A stretch of 64,000 nucleotides of DNA from the NCBI GenBank assembly GCA_002813895.1, contig CP024912.1, positions 2,108,001 through 2,172,000 on the forward strand, given 5' to 3'. The translations under genes were made by a program, and so were the position numbers. Numbering within the stretch: position 1 is the stretch's first letter; the number at the start of each line of letters is the position of its first letter. Source of the stretch: Cyanobacterium sp. HL-69. Its GTDB lineage: Bacteria > Cyanobacteriota > Cyanobacteriia > Cyanobacteriales > Cyanobacteriaceae. This document shows positions 18,305-28,047 of the stretch, piece after piece. The notes beneath the pieces are model-generated. The model was not told the origin of the DNA, made no database searches, and was given only the letters and a program-made list of their open reading frames with translations.

Positions 18305-19447
18305 TCATGGGCAGGGGTGATGAATCTCTCCGAGAAGGGTTTCTTTTTTCGCCCCTGTTACTACTGGTAAGTTTCCTGCAAAGGAGTTAACTCGCCAATA
18401 GGCTAAGATGGCAAAGGCGATCGCCTCTTTAAACTCTGTGCTAACGTTAAAGTCATCAGTGGTTAAAAGGTTAACCGTGGGTAAATTTGCCTGTAGTCTT
18501 TCTTTTAAATAACCGTTGCTACTACCTCCCCCCCCTAAAATCAAATCATGGGGTAACTGAGGTAAAAATTTGTCATAGTTGTAAGCAATGGAGGCGGCGG
18601 TTAACTCAGTGAGGGTGGCTAAAAAATCAGCCTCTGATAATTCAAAAGACTGGGCATCATGGCAACATTTTTCCAGATAAAGATGCCCAAATAATTCCCT
18701 GCCAGTGGATTTTGGTGGTTTTTGCCCAAAGAAATCCTGTTTTAACCATGTTTTAACTAGGGGCATACAAGGCTTACCCTGCCGACTCCATTCCCCATTA
18801 AAATCGTAGGTTTTTTGATTATTCGTAAACTTTTGTACGGCCAAATCAATTAAAGCATTTCCAGGCCCTGTATCCCAACCCATAATGAAATCTTGCCATT
18901 GGGGTTGATGGGTGGGCGGAAGATAGGTAACGTTGCCGATACCCCCAATATTTTGTAAACAGCGATGATGTTTGGGGTGAGAAAAAAGACACAAATCAAT
19001 CTTAGATACTAAGGGCGCCCCATGGCCTCCCATGGCGATGTCTGCTTGACGAAAATTGTTGACGGTTTTTATGTTGGTGAGATGGGCAATCAAATCTCCT
19101 CTACCTAATTGAAGGCTATAACCGAGATGATGATTATGGGCGGGTTGATGAAATACTGTTTGCCCGTGAGAGCCAATAAGCTCAACTTTCACACTTTCTG
19201 GGATAACATTTATAGTAGCATCAGCAAAACAAGAGGCGATCGCCCCGTCTAACCGTGCTAACTCCTCCATGGAGATACTAGCACCCTCACACACCGACAA
19301 AATTTGAGAGCGTAAATCGTCAGGATAAGGAAAAGTTTGCCCTGCTAATAAACGGACATCCAAATCTAAACCCTCACCTTCTATATCCACTGCCACCGCA
19401 TCGATGCCATCCACCGAAGTACCACTCATCAAACCAACAACTATCAT
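18305..19447 (-). CDS. anmK: Anhydro-N-acetylmuramic acid kinase
   Basis: Recycles cell-wall sugar: cleaves the 1,6-anhydro ring of anhydroMurNAc and phosphorylates it to MurNAc-6-P. The 380 residues show the family's N-terminal VGLMSGTSVDGIDAVAVDI, SHGQTVFHQP, MGGHGAPLVSKID, a metal/nucleotide region GWDTGPGNALIDL and the phosphate motif LILGGGGSSNGYL. An upstream in-frame ATG (19492) would add 15 residues; MIVVGLMSGTS at 19447 fits the family start. Length is normal. Confidence 0.93.
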   Translation of the reverse strand: MIVVGLMSGTSVDGIDAVAVDIEGEGLDLDVRLLAGQTFPYPDDLRSQILSVCEGASISMEELARLDGAIASCFADATINVIPESVKVELIGSHGQTVFHQPAHNHHLGYSLQLGRGDLIAHLTNIKTVNNFRQADIAMGGHGAPLVSKIDLCLFSHPKHHRCLQNIGGIGNVTYLPPTHQPQWQDFIMGWDTGPGNALIDLAVQKFTNNQKTYDFNGEWSRQGKPCMPLVKTWLKQDFFGQKPPKSTGRELFGHLYLEKCCHDAQSFELSEADFLATLTELTAASIAYNYDKFLPQLPHDLILGGGGSSNGYLKERLQANLPTVNLLTTDDFNVSTEFKEAIAFAILAYWRVNSFAGNLPVVTGAKKETLLGEIHHPCP

Positions 19448-19685
19448 AAAAAAACCTACAACAATCAATTTTCGATTATTATAAACTTCCATGGTGTTTT
19501 AATACCCAAGCCTTACTAAATCTAACTGTGATTTCTCTCTTAGATATACGATTTTGATAACACCACTATTTGAACTTTCCTACTAATAAATCCGTAGATT
19601 TTCGTCTATTCTTGATAAAATGGATGGTAGTAATAATAAAAACAAGAGATGGATTCTCTTATTTTATTTTAAATCCAATTATTAA

Positions 19686-19757
19686 CTCCCCGAGTAGGAT
19701 TCGAACCTACGACCAATCGGTTAACAGCCGACCGCTCTACCACTGAGCTATCGAGGA
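19686..19757 (-). tRNA. tRNA-Asn (GTT)
   Basis: 72-nt cloverleaf on the minus strand. Acceptor arm TCCTCGA pairs with TCGGGGA and the discriminator base is G. D-arm GCTCAGTGGTAGAGC; anticodon loop CTGTTAA with anticodon GTT; T-arm with GGTTCGAATCC. CCA is not encoded. Confidence 0.96.
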
Positions 19758-19894
19758 TTGCTCTTCACATTTATTTATTATAGCTAGTGACTTAAAAAAA
19801 ATCAAGGGTAAAAATAATCTTTTTTTTCAAAACAACCTCAAACTGCCAAAAATTAGCTTATGCTAAAAATTGAATCATTAACCAACAAACCCCC

Positions 19895-20383
19895 ATGTTA
19901 ACCCAGCATCGCCCCGTTTCCATCTCCTATTTATCCACCAATCTCAATCTATTGGCACAGCTTACCACCATTGCCACTATCTATCAACGCCAAGAAGATA
20001 CCTGTCATTTAGTCCTCAAAAACGTTGACTTTCATGGTGTAGAAAAACATACAGGAGACAATCAACAATCAATTCCCTCCAAAACCAATCATAAAAACCT
20101 AATTTGGCTTGAAATTTCTCCCTACAGAGTAATCATGACTCAACAACATCAAAGCCAACTAAACTATAGACACTTTTGGGAAAAAGGCGTTTATGGAGTT
20201 AGTAGATATTGGTTAAATACCAAAGAAGAAAAACTCCATAATCAAAAAATATATTTGCGTAACTATACCCGCAACCTAACCACCATTGGCGGCAACATTC
20301 CAGAATCTCTCAGAATTGACTATGAATTATGGACGAATAACCTTAACTTAGGACACTATATATTACATATTGAAATAAACTGA
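19895..20383 (+). CDS. Hypothetical protein
   Basis: 162-residue protein that I do not recognise. No signal peptide, membrane helix or catalytic motif is evident. It is mixed alpha/beta in character, with a conserved-looking C-terminal run (GVYGVSRYWLNTKEEKLHN; YELWTNNLNLGHYILHIEI). Start MLTQHRPVSISYLS at 19895 follows the divergent tRNA-Asn by 137 bp. Coding bias and length support a real gene; function unknown. Confidence 0.6.
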   Translation: MLTQHRPVSISYLSTNLNLLAQLTTIATIYQRQEDTCHLVLKNVDFHGVEKHTGDNQQSIPSKTNHKNLIWLEISPYRVIMTQQHQSQLNYRHFWEKGVYGVSRYWLNTKEEKLHNQKIYLRNYTRNLTTIGGNIPESLRIDYELWTNNLNLGHYILHIEIN

Positions 20384-20742
20384 GGTTAGCTGTCATTTTC
20401 GGTTGAGGTGGAGAATAGTAATCATATTTTGAAGATGGAATAGAGTGCCCTACATAAAACGAAAATTACAAATGAAAAGGGTTTACAGATATACAAAAAA
20501 ATACTTAAAAATAACACTTTGTTTGGCAAAAACACCGTTAAAAGTATAAAGTTATAAATGCAACACGACCGTAGTAACACCTTATTATTCTTAGTTATTT
20601 AATTCTTAATTCTCAATTACCCCCATTAAACCGTTTTTAAATCACACCGTCATTAAATTATCCTCTTCCCTGAAAAATCAAACTCTTCGGTAAAATAAGA
20701 ATATAGTTAAGTTTTATTTACAATTAGAAAGAGATAAATTAA
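20384..20742. other. Intergenic stretch before map
   Basis: 359 bp, AT-rich. I see no gene or RNA. A faint ATTCTTA-ATTCTCA heptamer-like tract lies near 20600-20625, and the last 50 bp should hold the map leader, with GAAAGAGA just before the start codon. Confidence 0.4.
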
Positions 20743-21513
20743 ATGGGTAACGAAAATATAGTGCTTTTATCCTCTAGGGAAATTGAAAAGATGCGTCAAG
20801 CGGGAAAATTAGCGGCGCAATTATTAGAACATTTAGGCACCATGGTTAAACCGGGGGTTAGCACCTATGACATTAACGAAGAGGCGGAAAGATGGACAAA
20901 AGCCAAAGGGGCTGTCAGCGCACCTTTAAACTATGGTAATCCTCCTTTTCCTGCATCTATTTGTACCAGTGTTAATGAGGTAATTTGTCATGGTATCCCT
21001 AGTAAAAGCCATATCTTGAAAGATGGAGATATTATCAATATTGATGTAACTCCCAAATTAGACGGTTATCATGGGGATACTTCCAAAACGTTTTTTGTAG
21101 GTACTCCCTCCTCTAGTACCAAAAAGTTGGTAGAAGTGACGGAAGAGTGTCTATATCGTGGTATTAATGCGGTTAAACCTAATGGCAGAATTGGTGACAT
21201 TGGGGCGGCTATTCAAGAGTATGCGGAAAGTTGTGGTTTTTCTGTGGTGCGTAATTTTGTAGGGCATGGTATTGGCAGAGTTTTTCACACGGCGCCCCAA
21301 GTACCTCATTATGGTAAAAAAGGCACTGGGAAAAAGATTCGCCCCGGCATGGTATTTACTATTGAGCCTATGATTAATGAAGGTACATGGGAATCGGATA
21401 TATTAGATGATAATTGGACAGCGGTAACAAAAGACCGTAAATTATCGGCCCAGTTTGAGCATACCATTGCGGTAACAAAGGAAGGGGTAGAAATTCTGAC
21501 GGTAAATAAATAA
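20743..21513 (+). CDS. map: Methionine aminopeptidase, type I
   Basis: Removes N-terminal Met from nascent proteins in the cytosol. The 256 residues have the pita-bread-fold metal site spread over LKDGDIINIDVT (first Asp), GYHGDTSKTF (second Asp), VGHGIGRVFHTAPQVPHY (His), PGMVFTIEPMIN (Glu) and LSAQFEHTIAVT (Glu); all five ligand motifs are present. There is no N-terminal zinc-finger extension, so it is type Ia. Start MGNENIVLLSSREIEKMRQA. Confidence 0.95.
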   Translation: MGNENIVLLSSREIEKMRQAGKLAAQLLEHLGTMVKPGVSTYDINEEAERWTKAKGAVSAPLNYGNPPFPASICTSVNEVICHGIPSKSHILKDGDIINIDVTPKLDGYHGDTSKTFFVGTPSSSTKKLVEVTEECLYRGINAVKPNGRIGDIGAAIQEYAESCGFSVVRNFVGHGIGRVFHTAPQVPHYGKKGTGKKIRPGMVFTIEPMINEGTWESDILDDNWTAVTKDRKLSAQFEHTIAVTKEGVEILTVNK

Positions 21514-21660
21514 ATTGCAGGTATTGGTTATTAGACGTTGATACAAGTTTTCGGTTAAGTTTACTGTATCTATTTGTCATGACTCATTAGCCATTAATTG
21601 CCTTGGTTTTAAAAGATAAAATCACTCTATTTTTCTCCTTTTGTACTGTTAAGATTTACC

Positions 21661-22872
21661 ATGAAAAAATTTGTTCTTTGTTGCTTAGTTATTTTTTATA
21701 TTTTACTTTCGGGAATTGTGGGAGTGCCTAATGCCTATGCTTTTAGCGAGGAAGAAAAATTGGTACTTCAATGTTGGCGGTTGGTAAATGAAGCCTATGT
21801 GGATAATTCTTTCAATGGTCAAAATTGGTGGACTTTACGCCAAAAAATTTTAAGAAAACCTTTAGGCAGTCGTGAGGAAACTTATGGAGCAATTCAGGAA
21901 ATGTTGGCAACTTTGGATGATCCTTATACTCGTTTGTTGCCCCCTGAGCGCTATCATGATTTACAAATCACTACTTCTGGGGAACTATCGGGGGTTGGTT
22001 TACAAATTAGTATAAATCCTGAAACTAAGCATATTGAAGTGGTTTCTCCTTTGCCTAATTCCCCTGCGGAAGATGCTGGTATTCACCCTAAGGATGAGGT
22101 GATTAGTATTGATGGGGTGAGGGCTGATACTCTTTCTTTGGATGAGGCGGCTAGTCGCATTCGGGGTAAGGTGGGTACGGAGGTTACTTTGGAGATTAAG
22201 CCCCAAGATAAGGATACTATTAATGTATATCATTTAAGGCGCGATCGCCTTTCGTTGAGTTCTGTAATGAGTCGTTTGGATGATTCTAACCCTGATTTTC
22301 CTGTGGGTTATTTACGGTTGAATCAGTTTAGTGGCAGTGCTACTAAGGATTTAGCCCATGCGATCTCACAGTTTGAGCAACAGAATGTTAAGGGTTATAT
22401 TTTAGATTTGCGCAACAACCCAGGGGGTTTACTACAGGCAGGAGTCGAAATCGCTCGTCTATGGTTGGAGCCTAGCACCATTGTCTATACTGTAAACAGA
22501 CAGGGTACTATGGGCAGTTATGATGCCCTCGGAGAGCCTATTACCAAAGCGCCTTTGGTGGTATTGGTTAACCAAGGTACCGCTAGTGCCAGTGAAATTT
22601 TGGCAGGGGCATTGCAGGATAATGGCAGGGCTGTTTTAGTGGGGAAAAAAACCTACGGTAAAGGGTTAATTCAATCTTTATTTGAGCTTCCCGATGGGGC
22701 TGGATTGGCGGTGACGGTAGCTAAATATGAAACCCCGAAACATAAGGACATCAACAAACTAGGTATTGCCCCTGATTTGGTGGTATCCCAAGAGCCTATT
22801 AACTATTTTGAAATAGGTACCGATGTTGACTTACAGTACCAAAGGGCGATCGCCTCTTTACTAAATTCGTAA
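21661..22872 (+). CDS. C-terminal processing protease (S41, CtpA/CtpB-like)
   Basis: 403-residue secreted serine protease. A signal peptide (residues 1-27, ending NAYA) directs it to the lumen or periplasm. Then comes a PDZ domain (about 100-190: GVGLQISINPETKHIEVVSP, DEVISIDGVRAD) and the S41 core with Ser in GTASASEILAGALQDNGRAV (about 310) and Lys in KTYGKGLIQS (about 336). CtpA of this family matures the D1 protein of photosystem II; cyanobacteria carry several paralogues, so the letter is uncertain. Confidence 0.9.
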   Translation: MKKFVLCCLVIFYILLSGIVGVPNAYAFSEEEKLVLQCWRLVNEAYVDNSFNGQNWWTLRQKILRKPLGSREETYGAIQEMLATLDDPYTRLLPPERYHDLQITTSGELSGVGLQISINPETKHIEVVSPLPNSPAEDAGIHPKDEVISIDGVRADTLSLDEAASRIRGKVGTEVTLEIKPQDKDTINVYHLRRDRLSLSSVMSRLDDSNPDFPVGYLRLNQFSGSATKDLAHAISQFEQQNVKGYILDLRNNPGGLLQAGVEIARLWLEPSTIVYTVNRQGTMGSYDALGEPITKAPLVVLVNQGTASASEILAGALQDNGRAVLVGKKTYGKGLIQSLFELPDGAGLAVTVAKYETPKHKDINKLGIAPDLVVSQEPINYFEIGTDVDLQYQRAIASLLNS

Positions 22873-22908
22873 TATTTCTTAACAATTACAACCCATATAT
22901 AGTAACGG

Positions 22909-22938
22909 TTGATTAAATCTAAAAAGCTAAATTATGAT
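22909..22938 (+). promoter_or_regulatory. Possible psbM promoter
   Basis: TTGATT (22909-22914) and TATGAT (22933-22938) with an 18-bp spacer, about 40 bp upstream of the psbM start codon. It resembles a sigma-70-type promoter. Confidence 0.45.
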
Positions 22939-22978
22939 ATTCTAGTTACCGTTAGTTTAATATCTGAGAAATAAAAAA

Positions 22979-23083
22979 ATGCAAGTTAACGATTTAGGTT
23001 TTGTTGCCACTCTACTATTTGTGCTTGTGCCTACTGTTTTTCTCTTAATTTTATATATTCAAACAGGAAAAAACGAAGCATAA
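22979..23083 (+). CDS. psbM: Photosystem II reaction centre protein M
   Basis: 34-residue single-span thylakoid protein at the photosystem II dimer interface. The sequence starts [20 protein letters not shown] and continues with a hydrophobic helix to YIQTGKNEA; this matches the PsbM family almost residue for residue in length and N-terminus. It lies 106 bp after the Ctp protease gene and 134 bp before the second IS630 copy. Confidence 0.95.
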   Translation: MQVNDLGFVATLLFVLVPTVFLLILYIQTGKNEA

Positions 23084-23098
23084 TAAGCTATTTTATCT

Positions 23099-23189
23099 TT
23101 TGACTTTGCAGGAATTTAAAGCTATTAATGAAATAAAAGAAAATCAATTCTAGTAATTTTATCGTAGTTTTTCCCTTCGCAAAGTCAAA
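23099..23189. repeat. Inverted repeat after psbM
   Basis: 11-bp perfect arms, TTTGACTTTGC (23099-23109) and GCAAAGTCAAA (23179-23189), around a 69-bp spacer and followed by a short T-rich stretch. It could be a long-loop terminator for psbM or the ends of a tiny mobile element; I cannot decide. Confidence 0.4.
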
Positions 23190-23217
23190 TTTTTCTATGC
23201 ACAAAGTTTTATAAATA

Positions 23218-24167
23218 TAGTCACTTTACTTAAGTATGAACCAATCAAGGGTAAAATAATGGATGAAGTAATTATTTTTATATTTAAGTATAATGCCCCA
23301 TGATATAGAATTAAGACAAAAAGTAATTGACTATGTAGAAAATAGAGGTAACGTAACAAAAGCATCGAGAATATTTGGAATATCAAGAGCATCAATATAT
23401 AGATGGTTGAATAGAAAAGATTTAAGACCAACAGTGGTCAAAACTCGTCAAAGAAAATTAGATAAATCAGCACTATATGAAGATGTAGTGAAAAATCCAG
23501 ATGATAAATTAATAGATAGAGCGAAAAAATTTGGAGTAACAATGTCAGCAATATCTCATGCATTCAAAAAAATGAACATAACAAGAAAAAAAAACAGTTA
23601 CGTTATAGAGAAAGAAATAGAAAACAAAGAATAGAATACTTACAAAAATTAAGAGAATTAGTCAAAAAATACGGAAGTAAGAGTATGGTATTTATTGATG
23701 AGTCAGGATTTGAGGAAATAAGTACTTGCATTTATGGGTGGTCAAAAAAAGGAAAAAAAATTTATGATGAGAAACAAGGAAAATGAGGAAAAAGAGAAAA
23801 TTTAGTAGCAGGAAGAAGAAAGAAAGAAAAAGATTTTATTGCTCCAATGATCTTTACAGGAAGTTTAAATGCAGAAAGTGTTGAATCATGGCTAAAAATG
23901 TATTTATTACCATCACTAAAACAATTTTCAATACTAATAATGGATAATGCACCAATCCACCGAAAAAATATGATAAAAGAATTAGTAGAAGAAGCAGGTC
24001 ATCTAGTAATGTTTTTACCAACTTATTCACCAGATTTAAATGATATTGAACACGATTTTAGTGCTTTAAAAAGAGCAAAAATGTATAGCGATAGTACAAT
24101 AACTTTAGATGAAATAATTTATAATTATTGTACTAGCTAAATGTCTCAGTCTTATTTTTATTGACTA
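23218..24167 (+). mobile_element. IS630/Tc1-mariner element, copy 2
   Basis: 950 bp, flanked by TA (23216-23217 and 24168-24169). Aligned with copy 1 at 16711-17660, I find only four differing bases: A to G in an early codon (Lys to Arg), C to T creating a stop at 23784, and CG to TT near the right end. It lies between psbM and the Lon-domain gene. Confidence 0.93.
23293..24140 (+). pseudogene. IS630-family transposase with nonsense mutation
   Basis: Same two-frame organisation as copy 1, with the identical nine-A slippery run. An Arg codon CGA of copy 1 (17277) is TGA here (23784-23786), inside the catalytic frame between the first and second Asp. The fused product would therefore be truncated and inactive, although the ends remain and copy 1 could move it in trans. 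Confidence 0.88.
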
Positions 24168-24192
24168 TAACATTTTTTATTGAGATATTTAA

Positions 24193-24831
24193 TTAATTAA
24201 AAGCATCTTTTAAGGCAGTACGAGCCGCTAAATTTCCCCTAGTAGTTACCAAAATATCCGCCTCCCGTTGTAAACGCTCCGCAGTATCTTGCATTTCTAA
24301 TAATACCTGTTGCTCTACTGCCACACCATATAAATTACTTGCCACCCAGTAAGATAACTCCATGGGGGTAGTGGGTAAATTTTCAGGCAACTCAATTTTT
24401 TGATCCGTTAATTTAGCAGAAAGAGTAACCACATCCGTTAGTAAAGTTTTCACCTCATCGGCTTTCCCCTGCAAACTTTCTTGGGTTGGTTTATCTTCTA
24501 TCCATTCCACCAAACCCACTCGGTAGGGCTTTTCCCTCACATATTCCAATACCCTAAACCTTTGTTGTCCTAAAGTAAGAACTTTCATGCGATCATCTGG
24601 TAAACGCTCAAAATGGATAATCTCCGCACAACAACCAATATTAGCAATTTCTCCGCTAGTAGGATCAATCATTAGTACGCCAAAACGGCGATCGTACTCT
24701 AAGATGGTATTCATCATCATACGATAACGAAATTCAAAAATATGTAGAGGTAATGGGCGCCCTGGGAATAAAACCACTTCAGGTAGAGGAAACAATGGTA
24801 ATTCTCTAACAGCGATAGAAGATGATGTCAT
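24193..24831 (-). CDS. Lon-protease substrate-binding-domain protein
   Basis: 212 residues consisting only of a LonN (ATP-dependent protease La, N-terminal) domain: VRELPLFPLPEVVLFPGRPL, LHIFEFRYRMM, and DRRFGVLMID. No AAA+ or protease domain follows, so it is one of the stand-alone Lon-substrate-binding proteins common in cyanobacteria and plants; the role is unknown. The 3' end is 26 bp from the IS630 copy 2 right end. Start MTSSSIAVRELPLFP. Confidence 0.88.
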   Translation of the reverse strand: MTSSSIAVRELPLFPLPEVVLFPGRPLPLHIFEFRYRMMMNTILEYDRRFGVLMIDPTSGEIANIGCCAEIIHFERLPDDRMKVLTLGQQRFRVLEYVREKPYRVGLVEWIEDKPTQESLQGKADEVKTLLTDVVTLSAKLTDQKIELPENLPTTPMELSYWVASNLYGVAVEQQVLLEMQDTAERLQREADILVTTRGNLAARTALKDAFN

Positions 24832-24947
24832 AGTTTTAAGTTTTGTTATGCTCTTTTTTCTAATTTAACGGATTTTGAACACTATTAGAGAGTTTATTAT
24901 CGTTATTCCCTAGGTTTTGATGAAAAAGTGAAACGATGAAGAGTCGC

Positions 24948-24982
24948 AAAAAAAAGGGACGCAACATTGCATTACGCCCCTT
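24948..24982 (-). terminator. Rho-independent terminator of glnA
   Basis: On the minus strand, AAGGGGCGTAA pairs (with two G-U pairs) with TTGCGTCCCTT across a short loop, followed directly by a run of T. It begins 24 bp after the glnA stop. Confidence 0.85.
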
Positions 24983-25006
24983 AAAACCTAAATTTCCAAA
25001 AGAATT

Positions 25007-26428
25007 TTATACATCATAATATAAAGCAAACTCATAGGGATGAGGACGCAGACGTAAGGGGTTAACCTCAGTATCTAACTTGTACTCAATCCAGTTTTCG
25101 ATAAATTCCATGGTAAATACACCACTATCAATTAAGAAATCATGGTCATTTTCCAACGCTTCCAAAGCACCTTCTAAAGATGCAGGGGTAGAAGGAATTT
25201 TGCTCAACTCCTCAGGGGATAAATCATAAATATCCACATCCAAAGGCTCTCCCGGTTCAATTTTATTTTTGATACCATCAATACCAGCACAAAGCATGGC
25301 AGCAAAAGCAAGGTAAGGATTACAGGTAGCATCAGGACAACGGAATTCTAAACGCTTGGCTTTGGGATTCTCTCCACACAAAGGAATACGCACAGAAGCA
25401 GAGCGATTACCTTGAGAATAAGCTAAGTTTACAGGGGCTTCAAAACCGGGTACAAGACGCTTATAGGAGTTGGTGCTGGGGTTGGTAAAAGCAAGGAGGG
25501 CAGGGGCATGTTTGAGAATACCACCAATGTAGTATAAAGCCATATCACTCAAACCTGCATATTTATCTCCAGCAAATAAAGGCTTACCCTCATTCCAGAT
25601 AGACTGGTGGGTGTGCATTCCAGAGCCATTATCGTTAAATAAGGGTTTGGGCATGAAAGTAGCAGTCATACCGTATTTTTTAGCTACGTTTTTAATGACA
25701 TATTTGTAAGTCATCAAGTCATCTGCCGCTTCTACCAAAGTACCAAATTTGAAACCTAGTTCATTTTGTCCTCCAGTGGCTACCTCATGGTGATGTTTTT
25801 CGATGGGTACACCACATTCTGCCATGGTTAATAACATTTCCGTACGAATGTCTTGCATGGTATCGGTGGGAGATACGGGGAAGTATCCTTGTTTGTAACC
25901 AGGTTTGTAACCTAAGTTACCCCCTTCTTCTTCTCTACCAGAGTTCCAGCGCCCTTCAACGCTATCTACATAATAGTAGGCTTTGTTTTCGGTTTGGTCA
26001 AATCTAACGTCATCAAAGAGGAAAAATTCGGCTTCAGGACCGAAGTAAGCAGTATCACCAAGACCAGTGGAAGCTAAGTAGTCTAGGGCTTTGTAAGCGA
26101 TGCTACGAGGATCTCTGGAGTACCATTCCCCCGTGCGAGGCTCTTTGATACGGCAAATCATGCTGAGGGTTGGCTCTTTGTAAAAAGGATCGATCCATGC
26201 GGTGTTGGGATCAGGTACCATGGCCATATCGGAGTCATTAATGGCTTTCCAGCCACGAATACTAGAACCGTCAAAGGGTACACCTTCGGTAAAAGCGGTT
26301 TCGTCTATTTGATCGTAGTAAAATGTACAATGTTGCCATGTGCCGGGTAAGTCAATAAATTTGAGATCAATCATTTTGATCCCATTATCTTTGATCATCT
26401 GTAAGACTTCTTGGGCAGTTTTAGCCAT
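25007..26428 (-). CDS. glnA: Glutamine synthetase type I
   Basis: Forms glutamine from glutamate, ammonia and ATP in the cytosol; the dodecameric entry enzyme of nitrogen assimilation. 473 residues, normal for GSI. Visible signatures: beta-grasp [27 protein letters not shown]-like metal region ([13 protein letters not shown]), glycine-rich [36 protein letters not shown], and the C-terminal adenylylation-like region NLYD replaced here by DIYDLSPEE, as in cyanobacterial enzymes regulated by small inhibitor proteins rather than adenylylation (family knowledge). Preceded by a perfect NtcA site and followed by a strong terminator, so probably monocistronic. Confidence 0.97.
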   Translation of the reverse strand: MAKTAQEVLQMIKDNGIKMIDLKFIDLPGTWQHCTFYYDQIDETAFTEGVPFDGSSIRGWKAINDSDMAMVPDPNTAWIDPFYKEPTLSMICRIKEPRTGEWYSRDPRSIAYKALDYLASTGLGDTAYFGPEAEFFLFDDVRFDQTENKAYYYVDSVEGRWNSGREEEGGNLGYKPGYKQGYFPVSPTDTMQDIRTEMLLTMAECGVPIEKHHHEVATGGQNELGFKFGTLVEAADDLMTYKYVIKNVAKKYGMTATFMPKPLFNDNGSGMHTHQSIWNEGKPLFAGDKYAGLSDMALYYIGGILKHAPALLAFTNPSTNSYKRLVPGFEAPVNLAYSQGNRSASVRIPLCGENPKAKRLEFRCPDATCNPYLAFAAMLCAGIDGIKNKIEPGEPLDVDIYDLSPEELSKIPSTPASLEGALEALENDHDFLIDSGVFTMEFIENWIEYKLDTEVNPLRLRPHPYEFALYYDV

Positions 26429-26478
26429 TAATAAATTCTCCTAATAGTTTTCGATGAAATATCCTTCTCAAAGGTATT

Positions 26479-26520
26479 ATCCTAAATTTACTTTTGATTT
26501 CTTTTTGTAACTTTTTATAC
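26479..26520 (-). promoter_or_regulatory. NtcA-activated promoter of glnA
   Basis: The palindrome GTA-N8-TAC lies at 26507-26520 (minus strand GTATAAAAAGTTAC). Exactly 22 bp downstream on the minus strand is TAGGAT (26484-26479), matching the TAN3T minus-10 of class II NtcA promoters. The start codon is about 50 bp further. NtcA activates under nitrogen limitation. Confidence 0.85.
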
Positions 26521-26684
26521 CAACTAATCATAAATTGCTTAAAATGCTGATCTTTTTTTAGAGCAATAAATATTAATAAGAGGTTATTTTAGGGGATAAT
26601 GCTTTTTGTTTTTAGGGATTCTAAACGATAATTTATTTATTTTTTTTTTTCAATATTTTTTTGTATTAGTTTTTTCGATTTTTG

Positions 26685-26704
26685 CAAGGGGTTTGAACCC
26701 CTTG
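26685..26704. repeat. Dispersed palindrome, copy 3
   Basis: CAAGGGGTTTGAACCCCTTG, 41 bp beyond the 3' end of pepP, upstream of the glnA promoter. Identical to the copies at 3133 and 49085. Confidence 0.85.
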
Positions 26705-26744
26705 TTATGGTGAAATGATTATTAATTTATGGAAAAAGTTTGGA

Positions 26745-28043
26745 TTATTTTCCTACGGCGGAGGTTAAAATTTCGTTACCTGTTTTGGTGAGAAGCACAT
26801 CGTCTTCTATTCTTACCCCAATGCCTTTCCAATGGTCTGGTATTTCGGGTTGTCCTTCGGCGGGGGTAATATAGGGAGAGATATAAATTCCTGGTTCAAC
26901 GGTGAGGACGTTTCCGGCTTGGAGGGTTCGCCAATTTTCTTGGTCTTGTTTATAGTTGCCGACATCATGGACATCTAAGCCTAACCAATGCCCTGTGCGG
27001 TGCATATAGAAGGGTTGATATTTTTTCTCTTTAATAATTTCTTCGGTGTCTCCTTGGAGTAGTTTTAGCTCTTTTAGTCCTTCTACTAATACTTCTACGG
27101 CTTTATCATGGTATTGGTTATAGGTGTTTCCCGGTTGTACCTGTGCGATCGCCTTTAATTGTGCTTCTAGTACTAAATCATAGATGGCTTTTTGTTCGGG
27201 GGAAAATTTTCCAGAAATAGGGAAAGTACGGGTAATATCACCGTTATAGTAACCAAAACTAGCTCCTGCATCGATGAGTAGTAAATCTCCCTCCTCCATA
27301 CGGCGATTATTCTCTATATAGTGTAAGACACAGGCATTAGCCCCAGAAGCAACGATGGAAGGGTAGGCAGGGCCTTCACAACCAAGAGATCTGAAAATAT
27401 GCTCAATTTCCGCCTGAACTTCATACTCATAACGGCCAGGCACGGCAAATTCTTGTGCCTTAATGTGGGCTTTGGCTGATATGGCGGTGGCTTTACGTAG
27501 CATCTCGATTTCCGTAGAACTTTTTACCATCCTTAGGGGATGCAAAATATAGTTAGAATCCTCGATCGCCTTTGGTCCATAACCCATACGGGGATACTTC
27601 CCTACCAACTTCTGCCACTGGTTAATTACCTTTTCATTAAAAGCAGAATCTCGTCCTAAATGGTAGTAAATGCGATCGCCAGTAATCAAATATTCTGACA
27701 ACTTCTCATCCAATTCCTCAATGGGAAAAACCGCATCAGCCCCGTAATGCTCCTTTGCCCCATCCACCCCAGCACGATAACCCGTCCAAATTTCCTTCGC
27801 CAAATCCTTCGGCTGTACAAACAAAATAAAACGATGCTCATCATGGTTAGGCGCAAGAATAGCCACTGCCTCCGACTCATTAAACCCCGTCAAATAGAAA
27901 AAATCACTATCCTGACGATAAACATATTCCACATCATTATGCATTACCGCCATAGGCGCACTACGAAAAATAGCCACCCCCTTTCCCATCTTCGACATCA
28001 AAAGTTCACGGCGTTGAGCATATTCTTGTTGAGCAATCATCAT
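26745..28043 (-). CDS. pepP: Xaa-Pro aminopeptidase (aminopeptidase P)
   Basis: Cytosolic metallopeptidase that releases N-terminal residues preceding proline. About 432 residues: an N-terminal creatinase-like domain (YRQDSDFFYLTGFNESEAVA) and an M24B catalytic domain with metal ligands in LLLIDAGASFGYYNGDITRTF (two Asp), the His in HRTGHWLGLDVHDVG, Glu in VLTVEPGIYI and Glu in GVRIEDDVLLT. Three Met codons are possible at the start, the first being TTG at 28046; ATG at 28043 is chosen. It is the upstream neighbour of glnA on the same strand, but glnA has its own promoter. Confidence 0.92.
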   Translation of the reverse strand: MMIAQQEYAQRRELLMSKMGKGVAIFRSAPMAVMHNDVEYVYRQDSDFFYLTGFNESEAVAILAPNHDEHRFILFVQPKDLAKEIWTGYRAGVDGAKEHYGADAVFPIEELDEKLSEYLITGDRIYYHLGRDSAFNEKVINQWQKLVGKYPRMGYGPKAIEDSNYILHPLRMVKSSTEIEMLRKATAISAKAHIKAQEFAVPGRYEYEVQAEIEHIFRSLGCEGPAYPSIVASGANACVLHYIENNRRMEEGDLLLIDAGASFGYYNGDITRTFPISGKFSPEQKAIYDLVLEAQLKAIAQVQPGNTYNQYHDKAVEVLVEGLKELKLLQGDTEEIIKEKKYQPFYMHRTGHWLGLDVHDVGNYKQDQENWRTLQAGNVLTVEPGIYISPYITPAEGQPEIPDHWKGIGVRIEDDVLLTKTGNEILTSAVGK

Positions 28044-28047
28044 CAAT

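Noticed and set aside
20384-20742. Possible small RNA before map
   Set aside because: No stable hairpin with T-run and no known conserved RNA motif could be recognised.
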